Assembly (NCBI RefSeq): GCF_041504345.1
Contig: NZ_CP167895.1
Location: forward strand, 558,001 to 622,000
DNA from: Vibrio sp. BS-M-Sm-2
Lineage (GTDB): Bacteria; Pseudomonadota; Gammaproteobacteria; Enterobacterales; Vibrionaceae
Length of the DNA: 64,000 nt
Direction: 5' to 3'
The translations under genes and the position numbers were made by a program. A model generated the notes under the pieces. It was not told the origin of the DNA, did no database searches, and saw only the letters and a list, made by a program, of their open reading frames with translations. This document shows positions 9,464-15,863 of this stretch, piece by piece (the first letter of the stretch is position 1; each line of letters begins with the position of its first letter).

Positions 9464-9482
9464 TGTGATAGAAACTATCACA
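9464..9482. promoter_or_regulatory. 19-bp perfect palindrome in divergent promoter region, candidate RpiR operator
   Basis: TGTGATAG-AAA-CTATCACA is a perfect palindrome in the 176-base space between the divergent deaminase and deacetylase genes. Its half-site spacing (TGTGA-N9-TCACA) is wrong for CRP, which needs N6. It is well placed to control both directions, and the RpiR-type regulator of the cluster is the obvious candidate. A weaker CRP-like site (TGTGT-N6-TCACT) sits at 9498-9513. Confidence 0.55.
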
Positions 9483-9575
9483 CAAATTAAAATATTATGT
9501 GTGTTTTGTCACTGAAAATAATCGGCTGGATTCTTAATATAGCTCCATCAACACAGTGGATTGAGAGAGTGAAAG

Positions 9576-11009
9576 ATGTTGTTCGATACGATAATCAAAA
9601 ATGTAGAGGTGTTTGACGGCACCGGCGAACAATCGTTTTGTGCCGATGTAGCAATCCGCGATGGAAAAATCGCCGAAATTGGTCAGATCGATCACGAAGA
9701 TTGTGGCCAATTGGTTGAGGGAGCAGGCTTAGCATTGGCTCCTGGATTTATCGATGTACATACACATGACGATACCAACGTAATTCGTTACCCAGACTGC
9801 CTACCTAAGATCAGTCAAGGTGTCACAACCGTGATTGTTGGCAACTGTGGTATCAGCGCATCGCCAACGGTTTTGGCTGGCGACCCACCTGACCCAATGA
9901 ACCTTTTAGGCGCGCAGGCTGATTTTAAATACCCAACCTTTGCGGCGTATGCGCAAGCGGTAGAGCAAGCTCAACCCGCAGTAAACGTAGCAGCGTTAGT
10001 GGGTCACACCACATTGCGTAACCAAGTGATGGACGATCTGCAACGCACTGCAAGCGAAGAAGAAATTGCAGAGATGCAAACCAACCTTGATTTAGCAATG
10101 GAGCAAGGCGCATTAGGTTTGAGTTCAGGCCTGGCTTACGCAAGCGCTAAACAAGCGAACGCTAACGAAGTGATGCAGTTAGCGAAAGTGCTGTCTAGCC
10201 ATGGCGGCATCTATACCACGCATATGCGTACCGAATTTGAAGAGATCTTAAGCGCGATGGAAGAAGCGTTTGAGACAGGACAATATGCGAAAGTTCCAGT
10301 GGTTATCTCCCACCTTAAATGTGCAGGTGCGGGCAACTGGGGAAGAACGGTTGAAGTACTCGATTTGATGGACAAGGTTTCTGAGCATCAAGATGTGTCT
10401 TGCGACTGCTACCCATACTCTGCGAGCTCTTCGACATTAGATTTGAAACAAGTGACCGACGATTTCGACATCTTCATCACTTGGTCTGAAGCAAAACCAG
10501 AACATGCAGGCAAAACGCTGAAGCAGATTGCTGGTGAAATGAACCTACCCCTGATGGACGCAGCAAAAGCGCTTCAACCAGCGGGTGCGGTTTACCACTG
10601 CATGGATGAGCACGACGTAAAGCGCGTATTGAAATATAAACTGACCATGGTTGGTTCAGACGGTTTACCTAATGACCCGCATCCACACCCAAGATTGTGG
10701 GGCACCTTCCCGAAAGTGTTAGGTCACTACTGCCGAGATGAAAAACTGTTCTCGTTGCCAGAAGCGATTCACAAGATGACTGGAATGTCGGCTCAGCGTT
10801 ACAACTTAGCGGGCCGAGGCGAAGTTCGCTGTGGTGCCTTTGCTGATTTAGTTTTATTTGATCCAAAGAATATTAAAGATACAGCAACATTTGAAAATCC
10901 TATTTCAGTTGCTGCGGGAATAGAAAGCGTATTTGTAAATGGTGAGTTAACTTACCAGCAAGGAAAAGTAAAAGATAATCGTTCAGGCGTTTTTATTTAC
11001 CGAAACTAA
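9576..11009 (+). CDS. D-aminoacylase-family amidohydrolase; candidate N-acetyl-D-glucosaminate deacetylase
   Basis: A 477-residue amidohydrolase-superfamily enzyme with the first metal motif HTH at residues 62-64 (GFIDVHTHDD). Further His ligands lie in THMRTE and ISHLKC, and the catalytic Asp is in MVGSDGLPND. The family cleaves N-acyl groups from D-amino acids. The neighbours (D-amino-acid-type deaminase, KDG kinase, KDPG aldolase, GH20 hexosaminidase) make N-acetyl-D-glucosaminate the most coherent substrate, since its C2 has D-amino-acid geometry (inference). It is the first gene of a rightward series, and ATG at 9576 follows a GAGAGAG Shine-Dalgarno region. Confidence 0.82.
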   Translation: MLFDTIIKNVEVFDGTGEQSFCADVAIRDGKIAEIGQIDHEDCGQLVEGAGLALAPGFIDVHTHDDTNVIRYPDCLPKISQGVTTVIVGNCGISASPTVLAGDPPDPMNLLGAQADFKYPTFAAYAQAVEQAQPAVNVAALVGHTTLRNQVMDDLQRTASEEEIAEMQTNLDLAMEQGALGLSSGLAYASAKQANANEVMQLAKVLSSHGGIYTTHMRTEFEEILSAMEEAFETGQYAKVPVVISHLKCAGAGNWGRTVEVLDLMDKVSEHQDVSCDCYPYSASSSTLDLKQVTDDFDIFITWSEAKPEHAGKTLKQIAGEMNLPLMDAAKALQPAGAVYHCMDEHDVKRVLKYKLTMVGSDGLPNDPHPHPRLWGTFPKVLGHYCRDEKLFSLPEAIHKMTGMSAQRYNLAGRGEVRCGAFADLVLFDPKNIKDTATFENPISVAAGIESVFVNGELTYQQGKVKDNRSGVFIYRN

Positions 11010-11113
11010 AGTTTAATTATCAAATTAAATTTACGGTAAATATAAAAATGACGAATTAATTTAAATATGTTGGAACAGAACCAATATTATCTATAAAGAA
11101 GTGGAGTTAAAAA

Positions 11114-11506
11114 ATGACTATTAAACGTTACGGTGTTGAAGGCGGTACAGGTACAGGCGGACAACATTTACCATTTGCACGCGCAACTGAAGCGGGTGGT
11201 TTCCTATACGTTTCTGGCCAGACACCGATGACAGATGGTGAAGTGGTTGAGGGCGGTATTGTTGACCAGTCTCGCCTTGCGATCCAAAACTGTGTCGATA
11301 TCATGACTGAAGCGGGCTACGGCCTAGAAGACGTAGTACACGTAAAGGTTGTGCTAACGGATTCTCGTTACTTCCAATCTTTTAATAAGGTATTCAAAGA
11401 GTTCTTCGGTGCTAACCCACCGGCACGTATTTGCATGGTCTGTGACCTAGTAGTAGACGTGAAAGTTGAAGTAGATGTGACTTGCTACCGCGCTGATCGC
11501 GTTTAG
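11114..11506 (+). CDS. ridA: RidA/YjgF-family enamine/imine deaminase
   Basis: A 130-residue protein of the RidA family, which hydrolyses reactive enamine/imine intermediates released by PLP lyases and deaminases. The conserved Arg is in PPARICMVCD, and the N-terminal strand GGFLYVSGQTP is typical. Its place 104 bases downstream of the deacetylase and near the PLP deaminase suggests a dedicated helper that turns the deaminase product to the keto sugar acid (inference). It probably acts as a cytosolic trimer, as is known for the family. Confidence 0.88.
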   Translation: MTIKRYGVEGGTGTGGQHLPFARATEAGGFLYVSGQTPMTDGEVVEGGIVDQSRLAIQNCVDIMTEAGYGLEDVVHVKVVLTDSRYFQSFNKVFKEFFGANPPARICMVCDLVVDVKVEVDVTCYRADRV

Positions 11507-11534
11507 TTATAACCTAATCACAATAACCTACTTA

Positions 11535-11638
11535 GAGAGTATTAGAGGGTAGTCATCCCTGTTATTATCTTTTAATACTCTCACCCTACATTTATAAAAA
11601 TTACTTTAATTAAAATATACAAAACAAATAAAGTAATT
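11535..11638 (+). promoter_or_regulatory. Two consecutive inverted repeats between ridA and symporter genes
   Basis: A perfect 10-bp inverted repeat, GAGAGTATTA at 11535-11544 with TAATACTCTC at 11573-11582, encloses a small AGGG/CCCT inner pair. A second perfect 10-bp repeat, AATTACTTTA at 11599-11608 with TAAAGTAATT at 11629-11638, follows. Neither ends in a clean T-run. They may attenuate transcription, protect the upstream message, or bind a regulator in front of the symporter gene. Confidence 0.5.
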
Positions 11639-11712
11639 ATATGAAATATAAAATGAATGAATCATAAATAAAAGTTCAGGAATGATCTTAATATTTCACT
11701 GAGAGGTGTCAA

Positions 11713-13227
11713 ATGAACAGCACACTTTTTCTTACAGGCTTCGGCGTGTACGTATGTTTTTTAATTTGGTTAGGCTGGTTTGTCTCGCGTAATCAAAAAT
11801 CTGGCGAAGATTTCTTATTAGGCGGCCGTGGCCTACCATTATTCTTAGTACTTGGTACAACCGTCGCGACAATGGTCGGTACGGGTTCAAGTATGGGTGC
11901 GGTTGGTTTCGGCTATGCGAATGGTTGGGCAGGCGCTCTGTACGGCATTGGTGGTGCTATAGGCATCCTATTGCTAGCCCTTTGGTTTGCTCCGGTTCGT
12001 AAGTTGAACTTCATGACCATGAGTGAAGAGCTGGCTTACTATGTAGGCGCTAACCGCATCGTGAAAAACGTGGTTGGTCTGCTTATCTTTATCGCGTCAA
12101 TCGGTTGGTTGGGTGCGCACATTCTAGGCGGTGGCATGTACCTAGCGTGGATTGCTGACATCGACCTTAACCTTGCGAAAATCATTATTGCTGCGGCATT
12201 CACTATCTACGTAGTGATCGGTGGTTACACAGCGGTTGTGTGGACCGATACTATCCAAGCTATCATCCTTTTTGCTGGCTTCATCTTGATGGCGGTAATG
12301 TCTGTGGATCACATCGGTGGCATGGATAACCTTTATGCTGCGATGGACCCTGCTGCTACGAGCTTTTTAGCAATCGATAAACTGGGTCTTCTGCCTGCTG
12401 TTTCTCTGGCTGTGGTTATCGGTGTGGGTGTACTTGCAACGCCTTCATTCCGCCAACGTATCTATTCAGGCAAAGACGTTAAAACCATTCGTCGCTCATT
12501 TGTAGCCTCGGGTGTGTTGTACCTATTCTTCTCAATCATCCCTGCAATCATTGGTATGGCTGCGCACGCAATCGACCCATCATTGGATAACCCGAACTAC
12601 TCATTCCCTTACGTAGCTGCAACGGTGCTTCCGGTTGGCGTTGGCATGATTGTTCTTATCGCCGGTCTTTCTGCAACGATGTCGAGTGCAAGCTCTGATG
12701 CGATTGCGGGCGTGTCTATCCTACTGCGTGATGTTTACGTGATGTTCACGGGCCGTGTACCAAATAAAGAGTCGATGCTGAACTACTCTCGCTTAGCTCT
12801 GGTTGTGGTCATTGGTTTTGCATTGCTGTTCGCCCTTACGTCAAACGACATCATTGGCTACATTACTAAGATGATTTCAACGGTAATGTCGGGCATGTTC
12901 GTGTGCGGTATGTTGGGTAAATTCTGGAAACGCTACAACTGGCAAGGTGCTCTTGCGACGCTAGCGGGTGCTTCTGTGGCTTCATTCGTAGTAATGCTAA
13001 ACGCTGACTACACAGCATTCTGGGGCAACCCTGTGATTCCTTCATGTCTGTTTGCTCTAGCAGCAGGTGTCGCAGTGAGCCTATGTACTCCGGCTAACCA
13101 AGTAACACCAGAAATGGCAAAAGCGATTCTTGATGATGAGCGTGCTCTTATGGAGATGGAAATGTCTGAATCAGGTGTACTTGAAGAAGAAGCGGCACCA
13201 CAACGTCCTGCAAATCAAACAAGCTAA
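11713..13227 (+). CDS. Sodium:solute symporter family transporter, candidate N-acetylglucosaminate/sugar-acid uptake
   Basis: A 504-residue inner-membrane protein with about 13 hydrophobic helices, of the SSS (sodium/solute symporter) family. Typical marks are the glycine-rich GDEFLLGGRGLP-like segment near residue 32, VGTGSSMGAVGFGYANGWAG near 56, and YTAVVWTDTIQA near 172. The charged acidic C-terminal tail (DDERALMEMEMSESGVLEEE) is cytosolic. Placement inside the cluster suggests import of the N-acetylated sugar acid or its monomers. The exact substrate is inferred from neighbours only. Confidence 0.85.
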   Translation: MNSTLFLTGFGVYVCFLIWLGWFVSRNQKSGEDFLLGGRGLPLFLVLGTTVATMVGTGSSMGAVGFGYANGWAGALYGIGGAIGILLLALWFAPVRKLNFMTMSEELAYYVGANRIVKNVVGLLIFIASIGWLGAHILGGGMYLAWIADIDLNLAKIIIAAAFTIYVVIGGYTAVVWTDTIQAIILFAGFILMAVMSVDHIGGMDNLYAAMDPAATSFLAIDKLGLLPAVSLAVVIGVGVLATPSFRQRIYSGKDVKTIRRSFVASGVLYLFFSIIPAIIGMAAHAIDPSLDNPNYSFPYVAATVLPVGVGMIVLIAGLSATMSSASSDAIAGVSILLRDVYVMFTGRVPNKESMLNYSRLALVVVIGFALLFALTSNDIIGYITKMISTVMSGMFVCGMLGKFWKRYNWQGALATLAGASVASFVVMLNADYTAFWGNPVIPSCLFALAAGVAVSLCTPANQVTPEMAKAILDDERALMEMEMSESGVLEEEAAPQRPANQTS

Positions 13228-13258
13228 ACCTAGTCTCCACAACTGGTTTGCTTAATTC

Positions 13259-13286
13259 AGGCCCTGCTTAGCGGTTGGGCCTTTTC
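13259..13286 (+). terminator. Hairpin with short T-run between symporter and kinase genes
   Basis: AGGCCC at 13259-13264 pairs with GGGCCT at 13277-13282, followed by TTTC. The stem is weak to moderate, so this may be a partial terminator that lowers expression of the downstream kinase and aldolase genes. Confidence 0.6.
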
Positions 13287-13319
13287 TAAAGTTAATTACC
13301 TCTATTTTTAGGAGCGGCT

Positions 13320-14267
13320 ATGTCGGCATCTTCTCTGTTCAATATTGCTTTCTTCGGCGAATGTATGGTCGAAATAAGCGGCTCTCCATTAACCAAAAAG
13401 TTTGGCGGTGACACGCTTAATACCGCGCTTTACCTTTCTCGTTTAACTCAACATCAAAATCTATCGGTTCATTACGCGACGGGTCTGGGTAGCGATGAGT
13501 TGTCTCAGAACATGATTGATAACTGGCAGTTAGAGGGTATTCAAACCAATTTCGTTGAACGCATCCCAAACAAGCTGCCGGGCTTATACATGGTAGAAAC
13601 CGACGAAACGGGTGAGCGACATTTTCATTACTGGCGTAACGATGCGGCAGTAAAATCTTACTTTCACGCTAATGATTTGAATAAGCTTGAAATCGCACTG
13701 ACAGAGAAGCAAGTTGATGCGGTTTATATCAGCGGTATTAGTATCGCGATTCTGGATAACGCTTCTCGTGAGCGCTTGCTTAAAGCTATTAGCGTTTTCT
13801 CAAACCAAGGTGGCAAGGTTATTTTTGATAATAACTATCGCCCACAGCTTTGGAGCACCGAACAAGCACAACATTGGTATGCCAAGTTACTGCCGCTGGT
13901 GGATATCGCGCTGATAACCGAAGACGACGACTTGCTTGTATGGGGCAACTTAGAGAGCGTTCAGCAACGCTGCCTTCGTTTGGGTTGCCAAGAGATCGTT
14001 ATCAAGCGTGGCTGTGAGCCATGCAAAATCGTTCAGCTAGAAAGCGGCAAGGTAGTAGAGTACTACGTATCAGCTACAGCTGTAGCGAACGTTGTCGATA
14101 CTTGCGCAGCTGGCGATTCATTTGCAGCGGGCTATTTAGCGGCACGCCTAACGGGCGAGAGCGCTACTGAAGCGGCTGAACTCGGCCACAAACTGGCTTC
14201 CATCGTTATTCAATACTCAGGCGCAATCATCCCTATGAGCGCTATGAGCCAACTGATTAAAAAATAA
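13320..14267 (+). CDS. kdgK: 2-keto-3-deoxygluconate kinase (PfkB family)
   Basis: A 315-residue ribokinase/PfkB sugar kinase. It has the N-terminal FGECMVEISG and the substrate-side GGDTLNTALYLSRL. The catalytic-base motif is DTCAAGDSFAAGYL with Asp266 as base; the usual G in GAGD is replaced by A (AAGD), as in many KDG kinases. It phosphorylates KDG to KDPG. The aldolase gene follows after 19 bases, so kinase and aldolase form one unit. ATG at 13320 follows TAGGAGCGG, a strong ribosome-binding site. Confidence 0.88.
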   Translation: MSASSLFNIAFFGECMVEISGSPLTKKFGGDTLNTALYLSRLTQHQNLSVHYATGLGSDELSQNMIDNWQLEGIQTNFVERIPNKLPGLYMVETDETGERHFHYWRNDAAVKSYFHANDLNKLEIALTEKQVDAVYISGISIAILDNASRERLLKAISVFSNQGGKVIFDNNYRPQLWSTEQAQHWYAKLLPLVDIALITEDDDLLVWGNLESVQQRCLRLGCQEIVIKRGCEPCKIVQLESGKVVEYYVSATAVANVVDTCAAGDSFAAGYLAARLTGESATEAAELGHKLASIVIQYSGAIIPMSAMSQLIKK

Positions 14268-14286
14268 AATAAAAAGCGGAACTATT

Positions 14287-14916
14287 ATGTCTCAAGAAAT
14301 GATCAACACACTTAAGCAATTCAAAGTTATCCCTGTTATCCAAATCAACAAGGTTGAGCACGCGGTTCCACTAGCCAAAGTGTTGGTAGAAAACGGCCTG
14401 CCAGTCGCTGAAGTGACATTCCGCACTGAAGCAGCAGCAGATGCTATTCGTGCGATGCGTGACGCCTACCCAGAGATGTGTATTGGTGCCGGAACGGTAT
14501 TAACATCAGAACAGATCGACCTTGCAAAAGAAGCGGGCAGTGAGTTTATCGTAGCGCCGGGCCTAAACCCAAACACGGTTAAGCGTTGCCAAGAGATCGG
14601 TATGCCAATCGTTCCTGGCGTAAACAACCCAAGCCAAGTTGAGCAAGCGCTGGAACTGGGCCTTAACTTCTTGAAGTTCTTCCCAGCGGAAGCCTCTGGT
14701 GGCATCAACATGGTGAAATCTTTGTTAGCGCCATATGTTGACGTGTCACTAATGCCTACAGGTGGTATCGGCAAGCATAACGTGAATGATTACTTAGCGG
14801 TGGATCGCGTGGTGTGTTGTGGTGGCACTTGGATGGTTTCTCCGAAGATGATTGAGAACGAGCAATGGGATGAGATCGCAGTGTTGGTTCGTGAAGCCGT
14901 TGAATTGGTGAAATAG
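14287..14916 (+). CDS. eda: 2-dehydro-3-deoxy-6-phosphogluconate aldolase (KDPG aldolase)
   Basis: A 209-residue class I aldolase of the KDPG/KHG family, splitting KDPG into pyruvate and glyceraldehyde-3-phosphate. The Schiff-base Lys130 lies in LNFLKFFPAE, the catalytic Glu42 in AEVTFRT, and the phosphate-binding loop is PTGGI. Length is normal. It is translated 19 bases after kdgK. It is the terminal step of the proposed N-acetylglucosaminate pathway. A separate housekeeping eda for the Entner-Doudoroff route would be expected elsewhere in the genome. Confidence 0.9.
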   Translation: MSQEMINTLKQFKVIPVIQINKVEHAVPLAKVLVENGLPVAEVTFRTEAAADAIRAMRDAYPEMCIGAGTVLTSEQIDLAKEAGSEFIVAPGLNPNTVKRCQEIGMPIVPGVNNPSQVEQALELGLNFLKFFPAEASGGINMVKSLLAPYVDVSLMPTGGIGKHNVNDYLAVDRVVCCGGTWMVSPKMIENEQWDEIAVLVREAVELVK

Positions 14917-14945
14917 TCAAATTAAGCATTTATAAAAATAAATAA

Positions 14946-14971
14946 TAGCTACTGAATATGAGCAGTAGCTA
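14946..14971 (+). terminator. Hairpin after KDPG aldolase gene
   Basis: TAGCTACTG at 14946-14954 pairs perfectly with CAGTAGCTA at 14963-14971. There is no T-run, so it may be a Rho-dependent end or an mRNA-stabilising hairpin before the separately initiated porin gene. Confidence 0.55.
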
Positions 14972-15090
14972 TAAATACACTTCATACAATCAAAATAATT
15001 AATAAGAAATAAAAAGGTAGTCTCCGAATTTACATCTTTCTGCATATATCAATGTGCGATGGGTTTTTATAATCATAATATCGGTGAACT

Positions 15091-15786
15091 ATGAAAAAAT
15101 TACTTCCTTTAACACTACTAGCATTATTACCAATGACCTCAACTGCCGGGGGTTATGTCGATTTAAGGGCAGAGTATCGAAGTACGACAGATCAGTATCG
15201 AAGTCGTTTTATTGTTGGTCACCATTTTGATAATGGGTATGGTTTAGAAACACTGACGAATGTTCGACATGCAGCGGGAGCGTATGACGAAACGAAGGTG
15301 ATTAATACCGAGTTTACCCATTATTACACCTATGCCATCAATGACAATTTTATGCTGAACCCTGGCGTAGTGATGAATTTTCAAGGCTCAAATACCTTCT
15401 TGATGCCTTATCTAAAGCTTAATTACAACTTTGACAATGGGCTCTTTGTACATGGCCGTTATCGTTATGACTTTTCGACCGAAGCTTTAGTGAATGACTA
15501 TGGCAATGAAGAGACAGCAAAGCGAAACCGTTATGATATTTGGACGGGATACAATACAGACAAATACATGATTTCGTATGCCTTTACGTATTTCGATCAG
15601 ATTACGCATCATACGACAGAGCTTGCAACCGGCGATCTAAATGCCCGCGAGCATACCGTCAAAGCAGTCTACAAATGGAAACCAACAGTGAGGCCATACG
15701 CTGAAGTGGTTGATGCGGATACGGTGCAATCAGAAAACGATAAAACGGATTGGCGTTTCCGAGTTGGTGTTAATTTCTCATTCTAA
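15091..15786 (+). CDS. KdgM-family oligosaccharide-acid porin
   Basis: A 231-residue outer-membrane protein with signal peptide ending at TSTAGG (about residue 20), a barrel rich in aromatic strands, and terminal Phe. The start of the mature protein (GGYVDLRAEYRS, then RSRFIVGHHFDNGYGLETL) is characteristic of KdgM porins, which admit acidic oligosaccharides such as oligogalacturonate. In this setting, passage of chitooligosaccharides carrying an aldonic-acid end is a sensible inference. It is encoded 77 bases upstream of the secreted GH20 gene. Confidence 0.83.
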   Translation: MKKLLPLTLLALLPMTSTAGGYVDLRAEYRSTTDQYRSRFIVGHHFDNGYGLETLTNVRHAAGAYDETKVINTEFTHYYTYAINDNFMLNPGVVMNFQGSNTFLMPYLKLNYNFDNGLFVHGRYRYDFSTEALVNDYGNEETAKRNRYDIWTGYNTDKYMISYAFTYFDQITHHTTELATGDLNAREHTVKAVYKWKPTVRPYAEVVDADTVQSENDKTDWRFRVGVNFSF

Positions 15787-15863
15787 AACAACATAGCCTA
15801 GTTATTTTTGTGAATAGGCTCTGATAAATAAAATACAATGAAAGTTACATAGGAAAATTAATA

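Noticed and set aside
9464..9482. CRP-binding site
   Set aside because: Half-sites TGTGA/TCACA are present but spaced by 9 rather than 6 bases, so kept as an operator for another regulator.
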